From: QHXQ01 sp036389375
Lineage (GTDB): Bacteria; Acidobacteriota; Blastocatellia; Pyrinomonadales; Pyrinomonadaceae
NCBI GenBank assembly: GCA_036389375.1
Contig: DASVQA010000159.1
Location: 1 to 25,850, forward strand
Length of the DNA: 25,850 nucleotides
Direction of reading: 5' to 3'
In this document: piece by piece, positions 16,436 through 23,465 of the stretch
Numbering within the stretch: position 1 is the first letter of the stretch
How the letters are laid out: the number at the start of each line of letters is the position of its first letter
The notes under the pieces: model-generated
Database searches by the model: none
What the model was told of the DNA's origin: nothing
The model's input: only the letters and a program-made list of their open reading frames with translations
Made by a program: the position numbers and the translations under genes

Positions 16436-17191
16436 ATGGCAAAAACCAAAGGCAAGGAAAAAGCGAGCAAGGCGGCGCGGGTGACGCAGGACGAGCAGTT
16501 GCTCGAATCGCCTCGGCAGGACGAGTTCAAACACACGGACACATGGCGCGTGTTCCGCATCATGGGCGAGTTCGTCGAAGGCTTCGACGAGCTTGCGACC
16601 GTGACGCGCGGCGTCTCCATCTTCGGCTCGGCGCGGATCAAGCCGGACAGCCCTTACTACGCAGCCGCGCAGGAGACGGCGGCGCTACTGGTACGCGCCG
16701 GCTACGCCGTTATCACGGGCGGCGGCCCCGGCATCATGGAGGCCGCGAATCGCGGCGCGTTCGAGGCGCAGGGCGTCTCGATTGGCTGCAACATCGAATT
16801 GCCAGCCGAGCAGCAGCCGAACCCTTACCAGACGCGCTCGCTGCGCTTCAACTACTTCTTCGTCCGCAAGACGATGTTCGTCAAATACAGCACGGCCTTC
16901 ATCATCTTCCCCGGCGGCTACGGCACGCTCGACGAATTGTTCGAGGCGCTGACGCTCATCCAGACGCGCAAGATCAGGAACTTCCCCGTCGTCCTCTTTG
17001 GTCAGCAATTCTGGGGCGGCATGATTGAGTGGATCAGACAGGTGCTGCGCGCCAACGACATGATCGCAGACCCCGACTTGAACCTGCTCCAATGCACCGA
17101 CTCGCCCGCCGAAGCAGTTGCGATCATCGCCCGCAGCCAGGACGCACTACGGCGGATGCACGCAGAGGTGTCTGACGACATCGGCGCGTGA
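16436..17191 (+). CDS. LOG-family protein (TIGR00730, nucleotide phosphoribohydrolase type)
   Basis: A 251-residue protein. It has the LOG signature GGGPGIMEAANRGA at residues 95-108 and PGGYGTLDELFE starting at Pro159, the two motifs that bind the nucleotide and hold the catalytic Arg and Glu. SIFGSARI marks the start of the Rossmann-like core. The N-terminal 35 residues are Lys-rich and probably disordered. Family members cleave cytokinin-type or other nucleoside 5'-monophosphates to base and ribose 5-phosphate; the physiological substrate here is unknown. The start codon follows directly on the heptamer repeat and no ribosome binding site is visible. The next gene (cutA) is convergent. Confidence 0.9.
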   Translation: MAKTKGKEKASKAARVTQDEQLLESPRQDEFKHTDTWRVFRIMGEFVEGFDELATVTRGVSIFGSARIKPDSPYYAAAQETAALLVRAGYAVITGGGPGIMEAANRGAFEAQGVSIGCNIELPAEQQPNPYQTRSLRFNYFFVRKTMFVKYSTAFIIFPGGYGTLDELFEALTLIQTRKIRNFPVVLFGQQFWGGMIEWIRQVLRANDMIADPDLNLLQCTDSPAEAVAIIARSQDALRRMHAEVSDDIGA

Positions 17192-17196
17192 ATGTT

Positions 17197-17225
17197 TTGT
17201 CAGTTGTCGAGGGATTAGTTGTCCG
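17197..17225 (+). repeat. degenerate TTGTCAG-type short repeat
   Basis: TTGTCAG (17197-17203), TTGTCGA (17204-17210) and TTGTCCG (17219-17225) lie between the convergent LOG and cutA genes and run into the last codons of cutA. The core TTAGTTGTC recurs inverted at 19161-19169 and 19247-19255. It resembles the TAGTCAG heptamer with T for A at position 2, so a shared origin is possible but unproven. Confidence 0.5.
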
Positions 17226-17577
17226 TCGTGGCCGGCATGTCGGGCTGGCGCTGCACTGCGCCGGTGAGCCATTCAAGGTAGGGCGCGGACGCGGAGGTGA
17301 TAGGCAGCGCAACGATCTCCGGCGTCTCGTAGCTATGCAGGGCGCGCACTTCGCGCTCCACTTCGGCGAAGCGCGCAACCGTCGTCTTCACCATCAACAG
17401 CACTTCCGGCGCGCGCTGCACCTGCCCCTGCCAATGGTAGATGGATTCTATCTCCGGCAACACCTGCACGCAGGCGGCGAGGCGCGCAGCGATCAGCATC
17501 TCCGCGAGCCGCACAGCCTCTTCGCGGCTGCCCGCAGTAATCAACACGGCGATAGCGACTGCGTCTGCTTCCTGCAT
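17215..17577 (-). CDS. cutA: CutA-type divalent cation tolerance protein
   Basis: A 120-residue protein with the whole CutA pattern: ITAGSREEAVRLAEMLIAARLAACVQVLP, IESIYHWQG, EVLLMVKTT, VRALHSYETPEIVALPI and PYLEWL. CutA forms very stable trimers that bind divalent metals in some species; E. coli alleles affected copper tolerance, although a direct copper role is disputed. The C-terminal MPATTDN tail goes beyond the usual end and its last codons lie in the short repeat described here. Read from the right, it follows the zinc-ribbon/DUF2007-like gene after 71 nt, so it may share its promoter at 18104-18132. Confidence 0.93.
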   Translation of the reverse strand: MQEADAVAIAVLITAGSREEAVRLAEMLIAARLAACVQVLPEIESIYHWQGQVQRAPEVLLMVKTTVARFAEVEREVRALHSYETPEIVALPITSASAPYLEWLTGAVQRQPDMPATTDN

Positions 17578-17648
17578 GACAATGCCCGCGCCGGCGAAGC
17601 GGCCAAGTGATTAAAGGCCAGCGCGCAACCGGCGGTTAAGCTCGGCCT

Positions 17649-18065
17649 TCATGCGCCCTTTTCGCCGCCATCGCTGGATTCGACTTCGCCTTCTGTATCG
17701 CCGAGCGTCGCGCCGGTGAGCGGAGTGGTGTCTTCGCCGAAGAAGGAGTTGTAGATTTCCAGCGCCCGATCAAGATCGCGCTCGTCCACGAGCACGAGCG
17801 CGCCGGGCGCGGTGGTCGAAAGCAACGGCGCGAAGGCATCTGCGCCGCCCGACTGCACAACCGTCCGCACGCCGTTCTGTTGCAGGATGTCTCTGACCAT
17901 CTCGGCTTCGACCGGCGAGCCGATATTGTGCAGCGGCACAAAACGCGCGTCGCTGTGATCGTGGACGGTGTTCTCCGCAGTCAGACGTTCGACCAACGTC
18001 GCGCCGTCGTCCGGGCATTCAGTGATGCCCGGCTCATATTCTGATTCACACACAGGACAGAACAT
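17649..18065 (-). CDS. zinc-ribbon plus DUF2007-like protein
   Basis: About 138 residues. The ATG at 18065 is preferred over a GTG at 18074 because GGTGAG lies about 5 nt before it and the protein then begins MFCPVC. The N-terminus is a ribbon-like knuckle (C3-P-V-C6 ... C17-P-D-D-G) with three Cys and adjacent Asp. The core (LHNIGSPVEAEMVRDILQQNGVRTVVQSGG, GALVLVDERDLDRALEIYNSF) resembles DUF2007 putative signal-transducing domains, followed by an acidic tail. Function is unknown; cytoplasmic. A candidate promoter lies upstream at 18104-18132, and cutA follows on the same strand. Confidence 0.7.
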   Translation of the reverse strand: MFCPVCESEYEPGITECPDDGATLVERLTAENTVHDHSDARFVPLHNIGSPVEAEMVRDILQQNGVRTVVQSGGADAFAPLLSTTAPGALVLVDERDLDRALEIYNSFFGEDTTPLTGATLGDTEGEVESSDGGEKGA

Positions 18066-18103
18066 AGTTCTCACCAGACTGTTCGGATTTGAATTTCCGC
18101 GCT

Positions 18104-18132
18104 AGTTTATGCCGCGCGCCGCCAAACTTCAA
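18104..18132 (-). promoter_or_regulatory. possible sigma70 promoter for the zinc-ribbon/DUF2007-like gene and cutA
   Basis: On the minus strand: TTGAAG (18132-18127), a 17-bp spacer and TAAACT (18109-18104). A start near 18097 gives a leader of about 32 nt before ATG 18065. It lies just beyond the strong hairpin at 18164-18213, consistent with a new unit after the PfkB gene. Confidence 0.5.
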
Positions 18133-18163
18133 ACCCGCGCCTGAAACACAGCAACCACGCAAG

Positions 18164-18213
18164 CAGACAACGGCCCACGAAGCGACCTCATCTGCTTCGT
18201 GGGCCGTTGTCTG
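18164..18213. repeat. perfect 20-bp inverted repeat, probable terminator hairpin
   Basis: Arms 18164-18183 and 18194-18213 are exactly complementary (core CAACGGCCCACGAAG / CTTCGTGGGCCGTTG) around a 10-nt loop. Imperfect extension continues on both sides (AAGCAG / CTGCTT). It sits 23 nt beyond the PfkB stop on the minus strand, between that gene and the next promoter, so termination or mRNA 3'-end protection is likely. No T run follows on either strand, so it is not a canonical intrinsic terminator. Confidence 0.8.
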
Positions 18214-18236
18214 GCTGCTTGGTTATGTGCGGCTGT

Positions 18237-19178
18237 TTAAGACGTGGCTTTGACGGCCCGCTCGAAGGGAATCTCCTCGAAGTGCGTCATGCGTTTGAAG
18301 GTGCGGAAGCGTTCGTTGATCTCCGCGTGCGTGAGCCGCTGTGTGCGCTCCGTGCCGAACTCTTCGACGTTGAACGAGGCCATGACCGAGCCAAAGATCA
18401 TTGCGCGGCGCATGGTGGCCTCGTCAATCTGATCGTGGCTGGCGAGATAGCCCATAAAGCCACCGGCGAAGGTATCGCCCGCGCCGGTCGGGTCGAAGAC
18501 GGATTCGAGCGGGTAAGCGGGGATGGCAAAATAGGTGTCGGGCGTAAAAAGCGCCGCGCCGTACTCGCCGCGCTTGATGACGAGCGCGCGCGGCCCGGCC
18601 GCCAGAATCTTGCGCGCGGCTTTAATCAAGTTCGGCTCGCCCGCCAACTGTCGCGCCTCCGCGTCGTTGATGATCACTACGTGGACGCCGCGCACCGCTT
18701 CCCACACCGCCTCGGGCACGGTGTTGATCCAGTAGTTCATCGTGTCGAGCGCGACCAGTTCCGCGCCCGCGACCTGCGCGCGCACCTCGCGCTGCAAGTC
18801 CGGCTGGATGTTGCCGAGGAAGGCGAAGCGCGCCTGCCGCGAGGCTTCGGACAGCTTTGGCTTGAAATCGGCAAAGACGTTGAGTTGCGTATCGAGCGTG
18901 TGCGCGGTGTTCAGGTCGAAATCGTAACGCCCGCGCCAGAAGAAGGTCTGGCCGTCGGGCACGCGCTCAAGATCGGTCGTGTCCACGCCATGTTGCGCGA
19001 ACACAGACAATTCATCAGCGCCGAAATCGCCGCCGACGACGCCCACCACGCGCACGTCCGTAAAATAGCTCGCGCTGATCGAGAAGTGCGTAGCCGAGCC
19101 GCCCAGCATCTTTTCCCGCTGACCAAACGGCGTCGCCACCGCGTCGAACGCGACCGAGCCGACAACTAACAATGACAC
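18237..19178 (-). CDS. PfkB-family sugar/nucleoside kinase
   Basis: A 313-residue ribokinase-like protein starting at GTG 19178, with AGGAG about 11 nt before it. The N-terminal glycine motif is MLGGSATHFS (24-33), FKPKL comes in the middle and NDAEARQL at 171-178. The phosphoryl-transfer motif is DPTGAGDTFAGG, starting at Asp229, with catalytic Asp235. The protein is complete. The substrate is not readable: adenosine, ribose or another pentose are possible. It is on the same strand as mtnP, separated only by the BamD-like gene, so a link to purine or methylthioribose salvage is conceivable. The GTG region overlaps a GACAACTAA-type repeat, and a strong hairpin follows its stop. Confidence 0.88.
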   Translation of the reverse strand: MSLLVVGSVAFDAVATPFGQREKMLGGSATHFSISASYFTDVRVVGVVGGDFGADELSVFAQHGVDTTDLERVPDGQTFFWRGRYDFDLNTAHTLDTQLNVFADFKPKLSEASRQARFAFLGNIQPDLQREVRAQVAGAELVALDTMNYWINTVPEAVWEAVRGVHVVIINDAEARQLAGEPNLIKAARKILAAGPRALVIKRGEYGAALFTPDTYFAIPAYPLESVFDPTGAGDTFAGGFMGYLASHDQIDEATMRRAMIFGSVMASFNVEEFGTERTQRLTHAEINERFRTFKRMTHFEEIPFERAVKATS

Positions 19179-19246
19179 TGTGTAAGATTCTCCTGTGTGA
19201 AATGGAAAAACCAGACATCGTTAACTGTCCATTGTGCGCGGCAACA

Positions 19247-19309
19247 GACAACTAACCACGCCGAACGGACAAGTTACTGCTGCTTCACTGCTGCTTCACT
19301 ATTGCTTCT
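19247..19309. repeat. junction repeats: GACAACTAA and an 11-mer tandem
   Basis: Between the BamD-like and PfkB genes lie GACAACTAA (19247-19255; second copy at 19161-19169, inverse at 17215-17223) and three consecutive 11-mers. Two are perfect CTGCTGCTTCA (19277-19287, 19288-19298). The third is a degenerate CTATTGCTTCT (19299-19309), which on the minus strand encodes the last codons and the TAG stop of the BamD-like gene. Confidence 0.65.
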
Positions 19310-19769
19310 CTGCCGGTTTGGCGCTGCCTAGTTTGCTCAACTCTTCTTTCGCCTTCTTCATGAACTTGCTGTCGGGGTATTCCGTGACGAGTTGCGACAG
19401 ATACCGGCGGGCCTCTTCCTGATATTGCCCGGCAGATATTTTAGGGTCTGGGTCTTGCTTGCCTTTGCCCTGCGACAGGTACAGGTTGCTCATGCCGGCG
19501 AACCAAAGCACCTCGTCAATGCGCGAGTAGTTCGGGTCGCCCGCGATAACCTCTTCGCAGCGCGCCAGCGCCGCGCGATACGCCTTGCGCAGGTTGAAAT
19601 AGAGTTTCGCCGCTTCCAGGTTCTTCTGCGAGTCGCGTTCGAGTTCCGGGTCGCGCAAAATCGTCGGCGCAGGCCCGTTCTTCGGCGCAGTCCCTTGGGC
19701 CCGCGCCGCGTGGCTTGCGCCTGCCACCGTAAAAGTCAGACAAAACGACAAGGTCAATAATCTCTTCAT
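19299..19769 (-). CDS. BamD-like tetratricopeptide periplasmic protein
   Basis: About 156 residues. The ATG at 19769 has AAAGG 7 nt upstream, better than the TTG at 19784. The signal peptide is MKRLLTLSFCLTFTVAGASHAARA. The mature part is helical with repeats of the outer-membrane lipoprotein/BamD TPR kind (KNLEAAKLYFNLRKAYRAALARCEEVIAGDPNYSRIDE split by helices, then YQEEARRYLSQLVTEYPDSKFMKKAKEEL). It is shorter than BamD and shows no lipobox Cys at the expected site, so it may be a soluble homologue rather than the essential BAM subunit. Its stop codon lies in an 11-mer repeat. It follows mtnP on the same strand after 79 nt. Confidence 0.75.
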   Translation of the reverse strand: MKRLLTLSFCLTFTVAGASHAARAQGTAPKNGPAPTILRDPELERDSQKNLEAAKLYFNLRKAYRAALARCEEVIAGDPNYSRIDEVLWFAGMSNLYLSQGKGKQDPDPKISAGQYQEEARRYLSQLVTEYPDSKFMKKAKEELSKLGSAKPAEKQ

Positions 19770-19848
19770 GGTTAAACCTTTCAAGTTCAGCGCCGCATGA
19801 TAAGCGACGGGGGCGACGCATGCAGTTGTGGCCGGTCGCCCCTCGTCA

Positions 19849-20721
19849 CTAGGTTCGATACTTTTTGATGATGGCTTCCAGCCTTTTCGTTGTCGCCTCG
19901 GGCCACAAGTCCGGCGCGGTGAAGATGGCGTTTTTTAGCGCCGCACCGCAGCCGCAGCCGCGCTGGCTCGTGCCCAGCCGGCGCACCGTCTCGCGCATGA
20001 TCAACTGTGCGTTGCGCACGTTCTTGTTCAGATATTCGATAACCGTCTCGACCGTCACCGCATCGTGCCCTTCGTGCCAGCAATCGTAATCGGTGACGAG
20101 CGCGAGCGTGGCGTAGCAAATCTCCGCTTCGCGCGCCAGCTTAGCTTCCTGCAAATTCGTCATGCCGATCACGTCCATCTGCCACGAGCGATAGACGTGC
20201 GACTCCGCTTTCGTTGAAAACGCCGGCCCCTCCATGCACAGGTACGTGCCGCCCCGATGCACGTTCACCTCCGCCACCCGGCACGACTCTTCCAGCACGT
20301 CGCCCAACTCGGCGCAGACGGGATGCGCGAACGCCACGTGCGCGACGATGCCATCGCCAAAGAAGGTGGACTCGTGCGCGCGTGCGCGTGTACGGTCGAA
20401 GAACTGATCGGGGATAACCATGTCGAGCGGCGCATATTGCTGCTGCAAAGAGCCGACTGCCGAGGCCGACAGGATGCGTTCGACGCCGAGCAACTTTAGC
20501 GCGTAGATATTCGCCCGAAACGGCAACTCGGTCGGCGTAAACCTGTGCCCGCGCCCGTGTCGCGGCAGAAACGCGACGCGCACGCCTTCGAGCGTGCCCA
20601 CGATAAAGGCGTCGGACGGATCGCCGAACGGCGTCTCCACCCGCACCTCTTCCACGTCCTGCAACTCCGGCATCTGGTACAAGCCGCTGCCGCCGATGAT
20701 GCCGATCTGCGCTGTCGTCAT
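19849..20721 (-). CDS. mtnP: S-methyl-5'-thioadenosine phosphorylase
   Basis: Converts methylthioadenosine and phosphate to adenine and methylthioribose 1-phosphate, the entry to methionine salvage. The 290-residue chain shows GIIGGSGLY (7-15), the phosphate-binding PRHGRGHRFTPTELPFRAN, SASAVGSL, YLCMEGPAFSTKAESHVYR, VIGMTNLQEAKLAREAEICYA and TDYDCWH. The latter motifs match human MTAP rather than generic purine nucleoside phosphorylase. The start has AGGAGA about 10 nt upstream, lying inside the end of the MBL gene, from which it is separated by only 7 nt, so the two are translationally linked. No mtnA, mtnK or other salvage genes are in the window. Confidence 0.95.
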   Translation of the reverse strand: MTTAQIGIIGGSGLYQMPELQDVEEVRVETPFGDPSDAFIVGTLEGVRVAFLPRHGRGHRFTPTELPFRANIYALKLLGVERILSASAVGSLQQQYAPLDMVIPDQFFDRTRARAHESTFFGDGIVAHVAFAHPVCAELGDVLEESCRVAEVNVHRGGTYLCMEGPAFSTKAESHVYRSWQMDVIGMTNLQEAKLAREAEICYATLALVTDYDCWHEGHDAVTVETVIEYLNKNVRNAQLIMRETVRRLGTSQRGCGCGAALKNAIFTAPDLWPEATTKRLEAIIKKYRT

Positions 20722-20728
20722 CTTTACG

Positions 20729-21598
20729 CTATTCTCCTGGGATGAATCCCTCTTGTCTGGCCGTAAAGTCGCGCACGCTCAGTTTCCCATCCTCTTCAAT
20801 GATGTGTGCGAGCGGTGCATCGGCATCGTGGTAGAACAGGCAGAGCCAGTCTTCGCGCGCCGCCTGCGGGAGCAGACGCTTTTTGGCTTCGAGCGTTTCC
20901 ACCGGGTAGAGATCGTAGCCCATGATCCATGCGAGCGGGACGTGCGCTCGCGTCGGCACAAGATCGGCGAAGCCAAAGAGCGTGCGCGCGCCGCTCGTCA
21001 GGCATAAGCACTGCATCGTGCGGGAATGGCCGGCGATAGTCTCCATGCGCAGACCCGGCACGACCTCATACTCGGCCGGCTGCAACTCAAGCTGCCCGCG
21101 CTCGGCGACCGGCCGCCAGTTCTCCGGCAGATAACTCGCGCGGTCGCGCTCGTGTGGCGCTTCCGCGTGCTCAAACTCGGCGCGCGCGACGAGATAGCGT
21201 GCGCGTGGGAAGGTCGGCACGATACGCCCGTCCGCCGTCCTCTTTGTATTCCCGCCCGCGTGATCAAAGTGCAGGTGCGTGTTGACGACGATTGTGATCT
21301 CGTCCGCGTCGCAGCCCGTGATGGCTTTGAGCGATGCCGCGAGCGGGCGCGCGCGGGCGACGCCGTACATCTCCGCCTGTCTGATCGTCCACTTGTCGCC
21401 GAGACCGGTCTCGACGAGAATCCGCTCGCGCCCCGCTTCGATGAACAGGCAGTTCGCGTTCAGCCGCACGCGATTCTGCTCGTCCGGCGGCGCGACGCGC
21501 GCCCACAATGCGCGCGGGACGACGCCGAACATCGCGCCGCCGTCCAAACGGAACTCCGCGTCCGGCACGATCTCGATCCGGTAGTCGCCAAATTGCAT
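20729..21598 (-). CDS. MBL-fold metallohydrolase
   Basis: A 289-residue cytoplasmic protein with the metallo-beta-lactamase-fold zinc motif THLHFDHAGGN (His108, His110, Asp112, His113). It also has AGHSRTM, FADLVPT and a distal YHDAD that can supply further ligands, so a dinuclear site is likely. It resembles broad hydrolases such as lactonase-like enzymes (GLGDKW, NANCLFIEAG); the substrate is not predictable. It is tightly coupled to mtnP (7-nt gap). The ATG at 21598 follows directly on heptamer repeat copy 2 and has no visible ribosome binding site. Confidence 0.88.
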   Translation of the reverse strand: MQFGDYRIEIVPDAEFRLDGGAMFGVVPRALWARVAPPDEQNRVRLNANCLFIEAGRERILVETGLGDKWTIRQAEMYGVARARPLAASLKAITGCDADEITIVVNTHLHFDHAGGNTKRTADGRIVPTFPRARYLVARAEFEHAEAPHERDRASYLPENWRPVAERGQLELQPAEYEVVPGLRMETIAGHSRTMQCLCLTSGARTLFGFADLVPTRAHVPLAWIMGYDLYPVETLEAKKRLLPQAAREDWLCLFYHDADAPLAHIIEEDGKLSVRDFTARQEGFIPGE

Positions 21599-21695
21599 GG
21601 GCAGTAGTCAGCAGCCAATAGCCGGTAGCCAGTAGCGAAGCAGGAAGCTTGTTTATCTTCCTACTGACTACTGGCTACCGGCTACCTGGCTACTG
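21599..21695 (-). repeat. heptamer inverted repeat element, copy 2
   Basis: On the plus strand: TAGTCAG, CAGCCAA, TAGCCGG, TAGCCAG (21605-21632), then a 25-nt spacer with GGAAGCTT, then CTACTGA, CTACTGG, CTACCGG, CTACCTGG, CTACTG (21661-21695). The arms are complementary. On the minus strand the element begins with the TAG stop of the zinc-ribbon parvulin (21692-21690) and ends 3 nt before the ATG of the MBL gene, so it occupies the whole junction. Confidence 0.88.
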
Positions 21696-23381
21696 TTTTT
21701 TCGGCTGTGCCTTGTTCGCGTTCGCCGCGCCCGTGTTGCCATTGCCATGCGGCGACTGTGTGGGCGGCCCTTCCGGTTCGCCACCGGGCGGCGCGGGCAG
21801 AGGTTCTTCGCCCGGCAGACCCTCTTGCGGCATCATGGGCGGTGCGGGTGGCGCTTCGACCTTGAAATCTTCTGCGACCGTCACGTGCTGACGCGCGGCG
21901 ATCTCGTCAATCAACTTCTCGCGCTTCTCTTTCTCGACGGCCGCTTTAGCTTGATCGCGCGGCGACTGCGGCGGGCCGAACGGGTTTGCGCCGCCGCCCG
22001 CGGCCGGATAGCCGAGCAGGATGTGGCGCGCGCGCACCTCCTCCTGATCTTTGCCGTCTTCGCCTTTGGACGTGCGCTTCTCTTCGGTCTGGATGATATG
22101 GAAACCGAACTGTGTCTCGATCACGTCGCTCGTCTGGCCGGGCTGCATGCTGAAGGCTGCTTCCTCGAACGGCTTGACCATCATGCCGCGTTTGAACCAG
22201 CCCAACTCGCCGCCCTTATCCTTGCTGCCCGGATCGGTGGAGTACTCTTTTGCCAACGTGCCGAAATCTTCACCGGACTTGACGCGCTTTAGCACGTCGT
22301 CGGCTTTGGCGCGCGTCTGCTTCGAGTCCAACTCCGGGTGCTTAGCGATGTACGCGTCAATCTCCTGATCGGTCGCTTCGACTTTCTGCTTGAGCGTGGG
22401 CAGATATTTCTGTGCGAGCACCTGCGCCTCTTGCAGTTTCATCATCAACTGCGTCACGCGCTCTTTGTCCACGCCCGCGGCCTGCGCCTTGCGCGCGAGT
22501 ACCTGCGCCGGGCCCCACATGTTCCGTTGAATCTGCTCCTTCTGCTGATCGGAGATGCCGCCCGCCGACGGCAGCAGGCCCATCGTTTGCACGTCCTGTA
22601 AGAATTGATCGAACTTCTGTTGCTGGCCCGGTTCTTTGATGAAGCTATCAAGCTCCTGCTGCGAGACCAACTGTTCAGGGTTCGTCACGCCGGCCTTTTT
22701 CTGCTTCTCGCTGTAGATTTGCGCGAGCACGAACGACTTCATCGTCTCTAGCTGACGCTGCACTTCGGGCTTGTCGGCGTAGCCGGCGGCGCGCGCCTCC
22801 TGCCCGATGGCAAGCACCTGTCGAATCTGTTTGGCAAAATCCTTGCGGTCGTCCGCGTTGGTCGCCAACTGCGTCAACCCTTGCGGCGGCACGACCGATT
22901 GGACGATCTGCGCCATGTCGTCCGCCGTCACGTTGATCGCCTCGTTGCGCCGCCCCCTCAACTGCCACACGAGAAAACCGAGCGCCAGCACCACCGCTAT
23001 GCCCGCCGCGATCAACGCCTTCGTCGTCGCACTCGTGCCGCCCGTCGCAGCCCGCGCAGTTTGCGGCGCGGCCACGACCGGCGCAGACGTTTCCGCCGCC
23101 GCGCGATCCGATTCGGTTTCGTAAGCGGACGCGCCGGCCGCTGCGCCGCTCGTCGCTTCATCTGCGCTAATGGAAGTGGCGGAAGCAGCGTCGGCCTCGG
23201 CGTCGCCCGGCGCGATGTTGGGCGCGTTGGCGTAGGCGTTGGTCGTCGTCGCGTCGGCGTCGCCGCCCGTCAGGTCGGATTGAGTTTCGTTCGTCGCGTC
23301 GTTTTTAATCTCCGCGCCGCAGTTCGGGCAGGTGGATTGATTCTCCAGCACGGACGTGCCGCATTGCTGACAAAAGATCAT
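21690..23381 (-). CDS. membrane-anchored parvulin (PpiC/SurA-like) with N-terminal zinc ribbon
   Basis: A 563-residue protein with GAGGAAGAAGG upstream of ATG 23381, the strongest ribosome binding site in this cluster. Zinc ribbon at residues 4-21 (C4QQC7 ... C18PNC21), an Ala/Asp-rich linker to about 115, a single TM helix (121-141, ALIAAGIAVVLALGFLVW), then a long periplasmic part. This begins with a helical SurA-N-like region, then a rotamase domain (TDQEIDAYIAKHPELD, GEDFGTLAKEYSTDPGS, GELGWFKRGMMVKPFEEAAF, ETQFGFHIIQTEEKR), ending in a Pro/Gly-rich tail. Likely a prolyl isomerase or chaperone for outer-membrane proteins with a cytoplasmic zinc sensor or tether. A clear paralogue of the next gene upstream, from which it is separated by 84 nt. 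Confidence 0.88.
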   Translation of the reverse strand: MIFCQQCGTSVLENQSTCPNCGAEIKNDATNETQSDLTGGDADATTTNAYANAPNIAPGDAEADAASATSISADEATSGAAAGASAYETESDRAAAETSAPVVAAPQTARAATGGTSATTKALIAAGIAVVLALGFLVWQLRGRRNEAINVTADDMAQIVQSVVPPQGLTQLATNADDRKDFAKQIRQVLAIGQEARAAGYADKPEVQRQLETMKSFVLAQIYSEKQKKAGVTNPEQLVSQQELDSFIKEPGQQQKFDQFLQDVQTMGLLPSAGGISDQQKEQIQRNMWGPAQVLARKAQAAGVDKERVTQLMMKLQEAQVLAQKYLPTLKQKVEATDQEIDAYIAKHPELDSKQTRAKADDVLKRVKSGEDFGTLAKEYSTDPGSKDKGGELGWFKRGMMVKPFEEAAFSMQPGQTSDVIETQFGFHIIQTEEKRTSKGEDGKDQEEVRARHILLGYPAAGGGANPFGPPQSPRDQAKAAVEKEKREKLIDEIAARQHVTVAEDFKVEAPPAPPMMPQEGLPGEEPLPAPPGGEPEGPPTQSPHGNGNTGAANANKAQPKKQ

Positions 23382-23465
23382 AACCTTCTTCCTCTGATTC
23401 AGTATTCGTGTTCAATGTCTGACGCACGCGCGCGCACGGTTGGATGCACGCGCGCCGCATAAATG

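Noticed and set aside
18207..19169. 320-codon plus-strand frame opposite the PfkB gene
   Set aside because: The minus-strand frame has all PfkB motifs; the plus frame is an Arg/His-rich mirror without recognisable features.
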